A DNA stretch of 64,000 nt from Acidobacteriota bacterium (GTDB taxonomy: Bacteria; Acidobacteriota; Terriglobia; Acidiferrales; UBA7541): positions 1 through 64,000 of the forward strand of contig DAHUXN010000055.1 in the NCBI GenBank assembly GCA_027307115.1. The letters are read 5' to 3'. The notes under the pieces are model-generated. The model did no database searches, was not told the DNA's origin, and saw only the letters and a program-made list of their open reading frames with translations. This document shows positions 18,208 to 29,100 of the stretch, in pieces. The position numbers and the translations under genes are program-made. Positions within the stretch are counted from its first letter, which is position 1. Each line of letters opens with the position of its first letter.

Positions 18208-19665
18208 ATGTCTCTTTGGCGCCGCGTTCATCGAATTGCCCGTGCTTACATGGTCCGGTCCGCGCTGGCGGCTCTGTTCCTGGGATTCTTTGCCGTTGTC
18301 GCAAGCGCCCAATCTCTCCCGGAGCCTCCCGGTTCCGCAGTCACTACCATCACGCCCGATCCCGGATTCTTTTCAGAACCTTCAATCGCGATCAATCCCA
18401 ACAATCCTCAGCAAATCGCAGCCGCTTATCAAGACAACGCCCACATCGCCTTTTCCGCCGATGCCGGAAAGCATTGGACCATCGCTTCCGGAATCGCCCC
18501 GGCCGATTATCGCGTCTCCGGCGACGTGTCGGTCACATACGACAACAAGGGGCACGCCATTATTTGCTTCATGGCCTTCGACAAACTGGGCAGCTTCAAT
18601 TATTGGGGACATAATTCCTCCAGAAATGGACTTCACATCCGGCGTTCGCTCGACGGCGGCGCGAATTGGGAAGCAGACGACATTCCCGTCAGCGTGCAGC
18701 CCGATCGCTCAGACGTTCCTTGGGAGGACAAGCCATATATCGTGGCAGATAATAGTCACGGGCCATACGCAGGAAATCTTTACATCGGCTGGACGCGCTG
18801 GACTCTCAAAGATTCGGAGCTCATGCTTGTCCGCTCAACCGATGACGGAAAAACATGGTCGAAGCCAATCGAAATTGACAACCATCCTGGCCTGCCGCGT
18901 GATGACAATGGAGCGCTCGAAGGTTTCGCGGGCGTGGTCGGTCCGGACAGCACTTTCTACGCTGTCTGGGGAGACGGAAATCACATTGTCTTCACGACTT
19001 CGCGTGACGGCGGGCGCACATTCGCGCGCACGCGCAACATAATCGACACCGCTCCGATAATGTTCACCATCGAAGCGTTGTCCCGCACCAACGGTTTCCC
19101 GCAAATCGCCATTGACCCTCGCGGCGGCGCAAAAGGCGGCCGCCTCTACGTTACCTGGAGCGATTACCGCAATGGCGACGTGGATGTGTTTTGCTCCACC
19201 TCCGCGGACCACGGCAAAACCTGGAGTCCCGCGGTCCGCGTGAACACCGACGCGCTTCACAATGGCGAGGATCAATTTTTTCAGTGGCTGGCCGTGGATC
19301 CATCTGACGGCTCCGCCGATGTGGTTTTTTACGACCGGCGCGGCGATCCGCAGAACAGGAATGAGACTGTCACGCTGGCCCGCTCCACCGACGCTGGCCA
19401 AACTTTCCAAAATTATGCCTGGACCACGCAACCGTTCAACGCAACCGGAGTATTCCTGGGAGATTACACCGGACTGGCGGCGCTCAACGGGCGCGTCTAC
19501 GGCATCTGGACTGAAAGGCCACAGAGCGCAACGCAGCAGCCCCGTACTGGCGAACGTCCTCCTCAGCCTCCCCGGGGAAGCGCCGAATACTGGAAGCTTC
19601 ACGGAGCAATCATCAGAATCGGCGTCGCGGATTTCGGAAACGTCACGAGCGCGCGCCGTCAGTAA
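18208..19665 (+). CDS. Exported sialidase-like BNR protein
   Basis: A 485-residue secreted protein with a six-bladed-propeller sialidase-like repeat pattern. The ATG at 18208 has CGGAGG 6-9 bases ahead and leads into a signal peptide (YMVRSALAALFLGFFAVVASAQ). A longer in-frame reading from 17899 would overlap the divergent permease gene and is rejected. Asp-box motifs are visible: FSADAGKHWTIA, RSLDGGANWEAD, RSTDDGKTWSKP, TSRDGGRTFART, TSADHGKTWSP and RSTDAGQTFQNY, spaced about 50-60 residues. Such proteins are annotated exo-alpha-sialidase, but the arginine triad and Tyr/Glu nucleophile pair were not confidently located. Carbohydrate binding or another hydrolase activity remains possible. 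It converges on the amidase gene, with 2 bases between stops. Confidence 0.8.
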   Translation: MSLWRRVHRIARAYMVRSALAALFLGFFAVVASAQSLPEPPGSAVTTITPDPGFFSEPSIAINPNNPQQIAAAYQDNAHIAFSADAGKHWTIASGIAPADYRVSGDVSVTYDNKGHAIICFMAFDKLGSFNYWGHNSSRNGLHIRRSLDGGANWEADDIPVSVQPDRSDVPWEDKPYIVADNSHGPYAGNLYIGWTRWTLKDSELMLVRSTDDGKTWSKPIEIDNHPGLPRDDNGALEGFAGVVGPDSTFYAVWGDGNHIVFTTSRDGGRTFARTRNIIDTAPIMFTIEALSRTNGFPQIAIDPRGGAKGGRLYVTWSDYRNGDVDVFCSTSADHGKTWSPAVRVNTDALHNGEDQFFQWLAVDPSDGSADVVFYDRRGDPQNRNETVTLARSTDAGQTFQNYAWTTQPFNATGVFLGDYTGLAALNGRVYGIWTERPQSATQQPRTGERPPQPPRGSAEYWKLHGAIIRIGVADFGNVTSARRQ

Positions 19666-19667
19666 GG

Positions 19668-21110
19668 TCAAGGCAGGATATTTGCTTCGCCCAGATTCGC
19701 GCAAGCTTCCTCGATTTTGCGCGCGACAGTGAGCACGATTTCCTCTTCGAACGGTCGCCCGACCACTTGCACTCCAATCGGCAGCCCTTCCGGAGAGCGT
19801 CCCACAGGCACCGTAACCGCTGGATTGCCGAGAAGATTGAACCACTGGCTATAACTCATCGCTTGCAAGTAATCGACTCTGCGACCGTCGACCGTCCACT
19901 CGCGCTCGCCGTGCCGAAAAGCGGGAATCGCGCACACAGGACACAGCAGAATCGGGTATCGCCCCATTTGCCGCAGAAATCGGCCGCGCAGATCGTCGCG
20001 CTCGAGCAAAGTGCTCATCAGTTCCTCGGTGGTCAGTGGCGGCTCTTTCCGCACGATGCCCGTAAATTCCGTCAGTATCGGACTCAACTGCGACTCCTGG
20101 CCTTCCAGGAGAGGCTTCAAGACAAGTCCTCCCGCGCGGCCAAAAAGGTTCCACCAAAGTCGCCTGGCTTCCTCCAATCCTTCGGGCAGAAATTTCTCAA
20201 CGTTCATTCCAGCCGCGCTCAGCGCCGCCGCCGCAGTTCGCACCGATGCACGCGTCTCCGGCGTCACGGGCGCCACACCATCTTCCTCGAAAAATCCCAC
20301 GCGCAACGGCTCAATCTCCGCATCACCGGGCCACCGAAGAGGAACAGGCGCCGACGATGGATCCCCGTAATCGAGGCCTGCCATGACCTCGAAAAGAATT
20401 TGCAAATCGGGCACAGTGCGAGCCATTGGCCCCACGACTCCCAGCAGCGCGAACGGCCCACTCGAAACGGGGAAGTGCCCGGTCGCAGGAATCCGTCCGG
20501 GAGTCGGTTTCAACCCGCAGATCCCGCTGAAATGCGCCGGAACGCGAACCGAGCCGCCTCCGTCGCTGCCTACGCCTCCTGCCGAGCAGCGCGCCGCTAT
20601 GGCTGCCGCCTCACCTCCACTCGAACCGCCCGGTGTGCGCTGAAGGTCCCAGGGGTTATTCGTCCTCCCGCGTACAGCATTGTCCGTTTCGTAGGCCATG
20701 AGAAGTTCAGGTGTATTCGTGTTGCCGAGTAGAACCGCGCCAGCGTGCCGCAGCCTCGCGACCAGCGTGGCGTCGTTCTGCGCCACGTATCCTGCGCGCA
20801 AACGCGACCCGCAGTCGCATGGCCATCCCGCTACGTCGATCGAACTCTTAATGCTGAGCGGAACGCCGTGCAGCGCGCCGATCTCGCTTCCTTTAGCTAG
20901 CGCCTCATCCGCCTTTTTCGCTTGCCGCCGCGCGCCCTCCCCGTCCACATAGGCAAACGCGTTCAATTGCGGATTCAGTCGCGCGATTCGCTCCAGATGG
21001 GGTTCTACAAGCTCGCTGGGCAATATTTCTCTTCGTCGGATTCCCGCGGCCATCTCGCTGGCGGAAAGGGAAGTCATGCTTCTCTTCTGACTCTGCGCGT
21101 GTTGCGGCAC
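19668..21110 (-). CDS. Amidase signature-family hydrolase
   Basis: A 480-residue cytoplasmic amidase with the Ser-cisSer-Lys triad. The lysine is in GVPLSIKSSIDVAG (about residue 92). The glycine/serine-rich signature runs from GGSSGGEAAAIAARCSAGGVGSDGGGSVRVPA, containing cis-Ser and nucleophile Ser, to GICGLKPTPGRIP (about 165-210). The GTG at 21110 is supported by GGAGG 6 bases upstream. Family members hydrolyse aryl and short amides, peptide amides or, as GatA, glutaminyl-tRNA precursors. No gatB or gatC neighbours and no GatA-specific features are seen, so a general amidase is the safe call. Confidence 0.9.
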   Translation of the reverse strand: MPQHAQSQKRSMTSLSASEMAAGIRRREILPSELVEPHLERIARLNPQLNAFAYVDGEGARRQAKKADEALAKGSEIGALHGVPLSIKSSIDVAGWPCDCGSRLRAGYVAQNDATLVARLRHAGAVLLGNTNTPELLMAYETDNAVRGRTNNPWDLQRTPGGSSGGEAAAIAARCSAGGVGSDGGGSVRVPAHFSGICGLKPTPGRIPATGHFPVSSGPFALLGVVGPMARTVPDLQILFEVMAGLDYGDPSSAPVPLRWPGDAEIEPLRVGFFEEDGVAPVTPETRASVRTAAAALSAAGMNVEKFLPEGLEEARRLWWNLFGRAGGLVLKPLLEGQESQLSPILTEFTGIVRKEPPLTTEELMSTLLERDDLRGRFLRQMGRYPILLCPVCAIPAFRHGEREWTVDGRRVDYLQAMSYSQWFNLLGNPAVTVPVGRSPEGLPIGVQVVGRPFEEEIVLTVARKIEEACANLGEANILP

Positions 21111-21569
21111 TGCGTCCTCCTTTTGCCATCAAAAAAGTTGAGTGTATCACCGGGACAATCGGCTGCCCGACAAAAACGCCTCTCTTGGCCATATAGTGCT
21201 TTTCCATTATTGCGGCACGACCCCGAATTCGGTTAACTCCTCCCTCGCAGGTCCTGACTATCACAAGATTTCAACCGGTTTATGCGTTGTTCGCCGCCTG
21301 CACTAGTGTCCTGCTACCGAAAAGGTGGCACATGGTTGCGTCAGGGCACGGTTTTAACCGTGCCGCTTAAGTTTCGGAAGAAAAGGGCTTCAGCCCCTGA
21401 GGAACAGTCGTGTTGCCGAAGCTGACCATCACGAACTTTAGAAACGCAACGCTAGGCCGGCCGTGGCGTGATTTTCTGCGTGCAATCTCGATCACTCGGG
21501 AGCGAACCGCTTGACAGCCTTTCCCATCGCGCCGCATCGCCGGACGATTCTCCGGCTTCGAAGAGACGC
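21111..21569. other. Intergenic region with a dispersed palindromic repeat
   Basis: About 460 bases between the divergent amidase and cytochrome genes. No coding sequence is convincing. The region carries repeat copy A (21311-21406). The rest has no recognisable RNA gene or clear promoter. Confidence 0.6.
21311..21406 (+). repeat. Dispersed palindromic repeat, copy A
   Basis: About 96 bases containing two hairpins: GGCACGGTT-TT-AACCGTGCC at 21345-21364 and GGGCT-TC-AGCCC at 21385-21396. A second copy lies in inverse orientation at 39766-39859. Aligned by eye, the copies share TACCGAA, GTCAGGGCACGGTTTTAA.CGTGCCGC and GGGCTT.AGCCCCTG in the same order and spacing. Such noncoding modules with CGTGCC and GGGGCT-AGCCCC stems look like a genome-wide intergenic repeat, perhaps a REP/MITE-like element. 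Confidence 0.75.
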
Positions 21570-24440
21570 ATGAAGAGAGTTCGCCTCGGTCTCTTGCTCG
21601 TTCTGTTTTTCACCGCCCTGTATGACTTCGTTTGGCCGACGCCAACCATTCATTACTACGTTTTCGTCGTGCTCCACCTCGCAGCGGGAATCGCTTTTCT
21701 GGCCCTTCTTTTCATTTCTTTCGGAAATATTTGGCGCAACGCAACGCTTGCAGACCGCGCTGGCTGGAGCTTGCTGGCATTCGGCGGCGTGATTGGCGTT
21801 GCACTCATTTTCACCGGTACGCCGCGCAGCGATTTCCCAATTCTTTACGTGCACATAACTGCGTGTGTCGTCGGCGTCATTTTCCTTCTCGGCGGTTACG
21901 CGAATCGAAGAAAAGTGCCCGCTCGATTAGGCTCCGCATCTTCGCTGCGCTGGGCCGTGATTCTGGTTGTTTTCGCGGCGCTCTCGTATGGCGCGTGGTG
22001 GACGCGGAGCGTCCAGTGGCAACATTCGTATCAAATCACGAATCCGGCGATAGCTCCCGCGACGATGGATCAGGAAGGAGCCGGTTCGTCAGGGCCTTAT
22101 TTCCCCGGATCCGTCGAAGTCGCTCACAATGCAAAAATCCCCGCAAAGTTCTTCCTCGAGTCGGAAACCTGCAAAACCTGCCACGCCGATATTTATCGCG
22201 AATGGGCAAGCTCCGCGCATCATTTCTCGTCATTCAATAATCAGTGGTATCGCAAGAGCATCGAATACATGCAGGACACCGTTGGCATTCGTCCCTCGAA
22301 ATGGTGCGCTGGATGCCACGACCCTGCGCTGCTCTTGACCGGCATGTTCGACCGGCCCATCCGCGAAGTCGAGAATACTCCCGAAGGGCAAGCGGGACTG
22401 GGCTGCGTGATGTGCCATTCCATCGTCGCCGTGCAATCCACGATGGGGCAAAACGGCTACGTTCTCGAATACTCGCCGCTCGATCGCATTGCCACCAACA
22501 AGAATCCCGTCGTCCACAGTTTGGTTGACTTCCTCATAAAACTAAATCCGGAACCGCATCGCCGCGCATTTCTGAAACCGTTTGTCAAAAATCAAACGGC
22601 CGAATTTTGCTCGACGTGCCACAAAGTCCACCTCGATTTTCCGGTGAATCACTATCGCTGGACGCGTGGCTTCAACGAATATGACAACTGGCAGGCGAGC
22701 GGAGTTTCCGGCAAGGGCGCGCGTTCCTTCTATTATCCGCCCAAGCCACAAACCTGCACGGATTGTCACATGCCCAAGGCGCGCTCCACGGATTTCGGCA
22801 ATTACGCAGGTCTGATTGATTCGCACCGTTTTCCGGGTGCCAACACGGCTCTGCCTTACGAAAACGAGGACACCGCGCAACTCGATACTGTTGAGAAGTT
22901 TTTGAAGGCCAACCAAGTCAGCGTCGATATTTTCGGCATTTCACCCGAAAGCGCGCTGCCCGCAAGCAAACGAGCATTTCTGCCGGCGAACGCGGCCGCC
23001 ACGCCGCAACTCCAGACCACATTCGGTGTTGGCGAAGAATCGGAATTCACGGCTCCAAAGGGACAGGAAGGACTAGCCACTCGCGCGCCACAACTGACCG
23101 CTCCCTTTGGCCGAGTCCCGGTCGCGGTTCGCCGCGGAGACACTGTGCGACTCGACGTGGTCGTTCGTACGCGTGGTGTTGGCCACTTCTTCCCGGGCGG
23201 CACCATAGACTCTTTTGATTTGTGGCTCGAACTGAAGGCGACGGACGAAAAAGGGCAAACGATCTTCTGGAGCGGTGAGGCTGGCAAAAACAACGACACG
23301 AATGGACCCGTCGATCCGGGTGCGCAATTCTACCGGTCGTTGTTGATCGACTCTCACGGCAATCCCATCAACAAGCGCAATGCATGGGCCGAACGCGCCG
23401 TCGTCTACGTTCATCTGATTCCCCCCGGCGCCGCCGACACCGTCCACTATCGTATCTACATTCCTAAGAATGTCGGCAATCGCATCACCATCACCGCGAA
23501 ATTGAACTATCGTAAATTCAGTTGGTGGTTCACGCAATTTTCGTTTGCTGGCGTTCATGATCCCGCGCAGCACAATCCTTCCGTCGCGCCGGAGTATGAC
23601 GACACGAAATGGGTTTTCACCGGCGACACGAAGGGCGATTCAGGTGAGAGACCCGGCATTCCAAATCTGCCCATCGTTGTGATGGGTCAGGACAAAGTGG
23701 AATTGCAAGTTTTGCCCGCCGCCGCAGGGCCTCCCAAGCCACGCGTTGTCGTGGAAGCCGCCGACTGGCAACGTTGGAATGATTATGGCATCGGTCTGTT
23801 CCTTCAAGGCGATTTGCAGGGCGCCGAAGCAGCCTTCGAAAAAGTCGCCCAAGCCGCGCCAAATCGCGGCGACGGCTGGGTCAACATGGGTCGCGTCCAA
23901 CTCCAGGAAGGGAACTTGCCAGAAGCGGAAAAAGTTCTTCTGCAGGCCCTCAAAGTGACTCCATCGCTTGCCAGTGCCCATTTCTTCTACGGAAGCGTCT
24001 TGCGCGACCAGGGCCATTACGACGAAGCGATTGCTCAGTTCAAAACGGCGCTCGCGCAATATCCCGCCGACCGCGTCGTACTCAACGATGTCGGTCGCAC
24101 CCTTTTCCTCGAGCGCCGCTATGCTGACGCCATCCGCGAGTTTCAATCCGTGCTCGCAATCGATCCCGAGGATGTCGAGGCAAATTACAACCTCATGTTA
24201 TGTTACAACGGCATGGGACAGTCCGAACGCGCTCACGACTACGAAGTCCGCTACTTGCGCTTCAAAGCCAACGAAGCGGAAGGCGCCTTGACGGGTCCAT
24301 ATCTTCGCGCTCATTTAGACGACAACAACGAACGGCAACCCATTCACGAGCTCACTTCAGCGCCGCTCGCACCTGCGAACGCGCCGTATTCGCGCAGCGC
24401 GCCGCTCAACGCACCTCTGAAGACAAGAGGTCAGCGCTGA
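21570..24440 (+). CDS. Membrane-anchored pentaheme cytochrome c with C-terminal TPR domain
   Basis: About 956 residues. Residues 1-165 hold about four transmembrane helices (LGLLLVLFFTALYDFVW, YYVFVVLHLAAGIAFLALLF, WSLLAFGGVIGVALIF, WAVILVVFAALSYGAWW). Five CXXCH heme sites follow near residues 201 (CKTCH), 246 (CAGCH), 279 (CVMCH), 347 (CSTCH) and 396 (CTDCH). The context CKTCHADIYREWASSAHHFS resembles cytochrome c554-type multiheme proteins. About 505-690 is a beta-rich domain, and 730-900 carries four or five TPRs (GDLQGAEAAFEKVAQAAP, GHYDEAIAQFKTALAQYP). The start at 21570 is the Met just before the first helix; an upstream in-frame Met at 21468 would add 34 polar residues. Its stop overlaps the next start (TGATG), implying translational coupling to the CRTAC1 gene. 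Electron acceptor or donor is unknown. Confidence 0.85.
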   Translation: MKRVRLGLLLVLFFTALYDFVWPTPTIHYYVFVVLHLAAGIAFLALLFISFGNIWRNATLADRAGWSLLAFGGVIGVALIFTGTPRSDFPILYVHITACVVGVIFLLGGYANRRKVPARLGSASSLRWAVILVVFAALSYGAWWTRSVQWQHSYQITNPAIAPATMDQEGAGSSGPYFPGSVEVAHNAKIPAKFFLESETCKTCHADIYREWASSAHHFSSFNNQWYRKSIEYMQDTVGIRPSKWCAGCHDPALLLTGMFDRPIREVENTPEGQAGLGCVMCHSIVAVQSTMGQNGYVLEYSPLDRIATNKNPVVHSLVDFLIKLNPEPHRRAFLKPFVKNQTAEFCSTCHKVHLDFPVNHYRWTRGFNEYDNWQASGVSGKGARSFYYPPKPQTCTDCHMPKARSTDFGNYAGLIDSHRFPGANTALPYENEDTAQLDTVEKFLKANQVSVDIFGISPESALPASKRAFLPANAAATPQLQTTFGVGEESEFTAPKGQEGLATRAPQLTAPFGRVPVAVRRGDTVRLDVVVRTRGVGHFFPGGTIDSFDLWLELKATDEKGQTIFWSGEAGKNNDTNGPVDPGAQFYRSLLIDSHGNPINKRNAWAERAVVYVHLIPPGAADTVHYRIYIPKNVGNRITITAKLNYRKFSWWFTQFSFAGVHDPAQHNPSVAPEYDDTKWVFTGDTKGDSGERPGIPNLPIVVMGQDKVELQVLPAAAGPPKPRVVVEAADWQRWNDYGIGLFLQGDLQGAEAAFEKVAQAAPNRGDGWVNMGRVQLQEGNLPEAEKVLLQALKVTPSLASAHFFYGSVLRDQGHYDEAIAQFKTALAQYPADRVVLNDVGRTLFLERRYADAIREFQSVLAIDPEDVEANYNLMLCYNGMGQSERAHDYEVRYLRFKANEAEGALTGPYLRAHLDDNNERQPIHELTSAPLAPANAPYSRSAPLNAPLKTRGQR

Positions 24441-26152
24441 TGGCTCCCCATTCTCTCCCGAAATTCTGGCCAGTCCTCGCCGTTTTTTTTCTGACTCTTT
24501 CTCTGGCCGGCCTGCGCGCGCAGAAATTGCCGCTGCCCGCAGCTCACATCACTTTTCGAGACGTCACGCGCGCGGCAGGCATTCATTTCGTCGCCAACAA
24601 TGGCGCGTTCGGCAAAATGTGGCTCCCGGAAGCGTTGGGCCCGGGTGTCGCCTTCCTCGACTACAACAATGACGGCTGGCAGGACATTCTGTTGATCAAT
24701 GGAACGAATTGGCCCGGGCATGCCGGCCCGCATTCCACCATGGCGCTCTATCGCAACAATCGCAACGGAACGTTCACCGACGTCACGCGCCAAGCTGGTT
24801 TGGCGGCGGAAATGTACGGCATGGGCGTCGCCGTCGGGGATTACGACAACGACGGCTGCGACGATATTTTTGTCACCGCGCTCGGCCAGAGCCATCTCTT
24901 CCACAACAATTGCAATGGCACTTTCACCGACGTCACGAAAAAGGCGGGCCTGTGGGGCCCGAACGAATTCAGCACCAGCGCCGCGTGGGTCGACTTCGAC
25001 CGCGACGGCCACCTCGATTTGCTCGTCGCAAATTACGTGCAGTGGACGCCGCAAACGGACATTTTCTGCACGCTTGACGGCGCCGCCAAATCCTATTGCA
25101 CGCCCGAGGCGTATCACGGCACTTCTCTCCGCCTGTGGCACAACAACGGTGACGGTACGTTTACCGACGTCACGCGCAAAGCCGGGCTGTACGATCCCAC
25201 GTCCAAGAGTCTCGGTATCACGATTCTCGATGCAAATCAAAACGGCTGGCCCGATATTTTCGTCAGTAACGACACCCAGCCCAACAAGCTTTACATGAAT
25301 AATCGCAACGGCACTTTCACGGAGAAGGCTGTCATGGCCGGCGTCGGCTTCAGCGAAGACGGCATCGCGCGCGCTGGCATGGGCACGGACTCCGCGGATT
25401 ATGATCGTTCCGGCTATCCCAGCATCCTGATAACCAACTTCTCCAATCAGATGCTGGCGCTCTACCACAATGAGCGAAACGGCCTCTTCGTCGATCAAGC
25501 GCCGAATTCTGAGATCGGCCATGCGAGCCTTCTCACGCTTGGCTTCGGCTGTTTTTTCTTCGATTATGACAACGATGGCTGGCCGGATATTTTCGTCGCC
25601 AACGGCCACATCGATCCGGATATCGAGAAAGTGCAGCGCCAGGTTCGTTATGCGGAGCGGCCTCTCCTGTTCCGCAATCTCGGCGGCGGAAAATTCGCCA
25701 ACGTAACCTCCACCATGGGTGCGGCCTTCGATTCTCCGCGCGTGGCTCGCGGTGCCGCGTATGGCGACGCATTCAACGACGGCAAGCTCGACATCTTGAT
25801 TTCGACCAACGCCGGTCCCGCATATCTCTTCCGCAACGAAGGTGGCGCGAATCACAGTCTTCGCGTCAAATTGGTTGGCACAAAATCCAATCGTGACGGC
25901 ATTGGCGCGGTCGTGAAAGTGACTTCGGGCGGCTCCACCGAGTCGGAAATGCTCAAGAGCGGCTCAAGCTATCTCTCCTCAAGCGAACTCGTGTTAACGT
26001 TTGGTCTCGCGCAAAATACGAAAGCCGCCGAGGTCGATATTCGCTGGCCCAGCGGCCACGAAGATCATCTGCAAAATATCTCCGCCGGCCAGACGATTAC
26101 GGTCAAAGAAGGGCAGGGCATCATTGCCGCCAAGCCGTACCAGAAAGATTGA
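24440..26152 (+). CDS. CRTAC1-family exported protein (FG-GAP repeats + ASPIC/UnbV)
   Basis: A 570-residue secreted protein. A signal peptide (FWPVLAVFFLTLSLAGLRAQ) follows the ATG, which overlaps the previous stop as TGATG. A seven-bladed FG-GAP/VCBS propeller has Ca2+-binding-like DxDxDG loops: DYNNDGWQD, DYDNDGCDD, DFDRDGHLD, DANQNGWPD, DYDNDGWPD. The ASPIC/UnbV domain at about 475-565 contains KSNRDGIGAVVKV, KSGSSYLSSSELVLTFGL and VDIRWPSG. A cysteine pair in FCTLDGAAKSYCTPEAY recurs in the third CRTAC1 protein of the cluster. Function of the family is unproven; extracellular binding or adhesion is usually assumed. An earlier in-frame reading from 24200 is rejected because it lies inside the cytochrome gene. 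Confidence 0.88.
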   Translation: MAPHSLPKFWPVLAVFFLTLSLAGLRAQKLPLPAAHITFRDVTRAAGIHFVANNGAFGKMWLPEALGPGVAFLDYNNDGWQDILLINGTNWPGHAGPHSTMALYRNNRNGTFTDVTRQAGLAAEMYGMGVAVGDYDNDGCDDIFVTALGQSHLFHNNCNGTFTDVTKKAGLWGPNEFSTSAAWVDFDRDGHLDLLVANYVQWTPQTDIFCTLDGAAKSYCTPEAYHGTSLRLWHNNGDGTFTDVTRKAGLYDPTSKSLGITILDANQNGWPDIFVSNDTQPNKLYMNNRNGTFTEKAVMAGVGFSEDGIARAGMGTDSADYDRSGYPSILITNFSNQMLALYHNERNGLFVDQAPNSEIGHASLLTLGFGCFFFDYDNDGWPDIFVANGHIDPDIEKVQRQVRYAERPLLFRNLGGGKFANVTSTMGAAFDSPRVARGAAYGDAFNDGKLDILISTNAGPAYLFRNEGGANHSLRVKLVGTKSNRDGIGAVVKVTSGGSTESEMLKSGSSYLSSSELVLTFGLAQNTKAAEVDIRWPSGHEDHLQNISAGQTITVKEGQGIIAAKPYQKD

Positions 26153-26159
26153 CAAGCAC

Positions 26160-29100
26160 ATGCTTCGAAGCCCTCGCCGCTTCGCCTTTTTGGGCGCGGC
26201 ACTTCTTCTTTCCATTTGTATTCTGTTTTTCGCTCGCCAGATTTCTCACGCACGCGCTTTTCAATCGCCGGCAAGTGCAAAGAGCGAAACAAAGAGCGAG
26301 ACAAAAAGCGGAACACAGGCCGACGCAATTCATCACAATAATCTCGGCGTCGCCTACATGGAACGTCAGGAACAGAAAAACGCGCTAGCGGAATTCCAGA
26401 AGGCCAGCGCTCTGGATGCCCGCCTCGACGCAGCGCGGCTCAACGAGGCCATCGCCCTGCTGAATCTCCAGCAATTTTCGCAGGCCCGGCCGATTCTCGA
26501 TGAACTTGCGAAACGTCAACCGAAAAACCCTCGCGTCTGGTACAACCTCGGCCTTCTCGAAAAATCCGACGGGCATGCGGACGTCTCCGCCGCCGATTTC
26601 GAGCGAGTTGCAACAATCGATCCCGACGACGCCGACACGCAGTATTTTCTCGGCCAGGATTACATGGCCTTGCACGAATATCCCAAGGCCATTGCCGCGT
26701 TCGACCGCGCTCTAAAAATAAATCCGTTCCACGTCTCCGCCGAATTTGCGCTCGCGCAGGCTTTCCAGCGTTCCGGCGAAACGCCCCGCGCCCGCACTCA
26801 TCTGGTTCGCTTCCAACATCTCGTGGCCGCGAAACTCGGCACGCCGATGAGCCTCACGTACGGCGACCAGGGAAAATATTCTCTCGCTGAAATCATTTCA
26901 ACCGGCGCGGAAGAGATTCCTCATGCGATTCCCGTTCACTTTGTGGACGTAACCGCGGAATCCGGTTTGCCAAGTCACACGGCACCACCCACGATTGAAA
27001 AAGAAGCGCAAGCGACGGCCGCCAACTCCTACGGTTCCGGCGCGTGCGTTTTCGACTATGACGGCGATGGCCGCCCGGATATTTTCCTGGTAAACGCAGA
27101 CGGCAGCGGTCGCCCAGCTCTCTATCACAACTTGGGCAACGGGAAATTCGAGGACGTCACCGCCCAGTCCGGCACAACATTTCCTGGCGTCGGTATGGGC
27201 TGCACGGCAGGCGATTACGACAACGACGGGCATCCTGATCTCGCTGTGAGTTATAACAATGGTGTTGCGCTCTTTCACAACGACGGCGGCGGGAAATTTC
27301 ACGACGTCACCGCAAGCACGGGAATTCAGGTCACTGGCCAACCGATGGGCCTCACGTTTGTGGATTACGACCACGATGGCGACCTCGACCTCTACATCTC
27401 TCGCGTATCAGCCCAACCCGCCGCGAACTCTTCTCCTTCCGCCGCGGTTGTGACCAACGAGCTCTGGCGCAACAATGGCAACGGTGCATTCACAGAAGTC
27501 ACGCAAGAGACTGGTTTAGCCGGTGACGGCTCAAGTTGGGGCGCCACCGCAAGCGACATCAATAACGATCGCGCCATAGACCTCGTCGTCACCTCTTTTA
27601 ACCGCCCGCCCACCGTCTATTTGAATCCTCGCGAAGGGAAATTCGGCGCTGAACAGCCCTGGGCCTCGGCGATTCAATCTCCCGCGGTTGGCGTGCTCGC
27701 CTTTGATTTCGATAAAGATGGCTGGATGGATCTGGCGTTTACACATTCGGGCGCGCCCGGCCTTTCTTTGTGGCGCAACTTGGATGGCAAACAATTTGTG
27801 CCCGTCGCATTGCCAAAATTGGATTGGACACGCGGCTGGGGCCTGGCAGCGCTTGACCACGACAACGACGGCTGGATTGATCTTGCCGCTGTCGGAGAAA
27901 CTGCGTCCGGCGGCCGCATCGTTCTGCTGCGAAACGAAGGTCCCGCTGGCTTTCGCGACGTATCAGTTGAAATTGGCCTGAACAAAATTCGGCTCACGCG
28001 CCCGCGATCGCTTGTCGCCGCCGATTTCTTCGGAGACGGAGCCACGGATTTGCTCATCACGCAAAATGGCGCGTCGCCGGTGCTCTTGCGCAACGTGGGC
28101 GGCAATCGCAACCATTGGATGAACGCGCGTCTCACGGGGCTGAACGACAACAAGAGCGCGATCGGTGCCAAGGTCGATGTCTACGCCGGAACTCTTCACC
28201 AAAAGTTCGAAATATCAGCCGCCTCCGGATATTTGGGTCAGAGCGACACGAACATCACCGTGGGTCTCGATGACGCCAGCAAAATCGATATCTTCCGCAT
28301 GCTATGGCCCACGGGCGTTTTGCAGGATGAAATCAATTTCCCAGCGGATTCGCGCCAGACAATCACCGAGCTGGATCGCCGCGGCAGCTCATGCCCGCTT
28401 CTGTTTGCATGGAACGGCCGCACATTTCAGTTTGTTGCCGATATCATCGGCTCGGGAATCGTCGGCCACTGGGTCGGCCCTGATGAACGAAATATTCCCA
28501 ATCCCGCCGAATATCTTAAGGTCAACGGTTCCGACGTTCAGTTAAAAAACGGACAGCTGGCTTTTCGTCTCGTCGAACCCGAGGAAGAGCTCGATTATCT
28601 CGACCAGGTGCGCCTCCTCGCTGTCGACCATCCGGCGAACGTGGAAGTCTATTCCAACGGCCATTTCTCAATGTATCCGCCGTTTCCAGCTTTTAAAGTT
28701 GTCGCGACTCGCGCTCCTCATCTTCCGCTGGGAGCATGGGATGATCATGGCCGCAACGTTCTGCCGCAGTTGCTCAAGCGCGACCATCAGTTTGTCACAG
28801 GCTTCGAGAATACGCCCTTTGCGGGCTTCGCAAAATCACACTGGCTCGAATTGGACTTGGGCAACTGGAATGCTCGCCATCCTCTCCGGTTGATCCTCGA
28901 TGGCTTCACGGATTATTTTTCCGCCAGCTCTTTGTACTCAGCATGGCAAGCCGGAATGAAGCCGGTCCCGCCGTACGTCGAAGCTCTAACCGCGGATGGC
29001 CATTGGCGCCGCGTCGTCACCGACATGGGATTTTTCTCCGGACTCGAACGCACCATGACCGCTGACCTCACCGGAAAACTTCCACCAGGCGCACGCAAGA

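Noticed and set aside
24431-25855. 474-codon minus-strand frame opposite the first CRTAC1 gene
   Set aside because: It is the antisense shadow of the repetitive FG-GAP coding sequence. No start signal, no family motif, and composition follows the sense strand.
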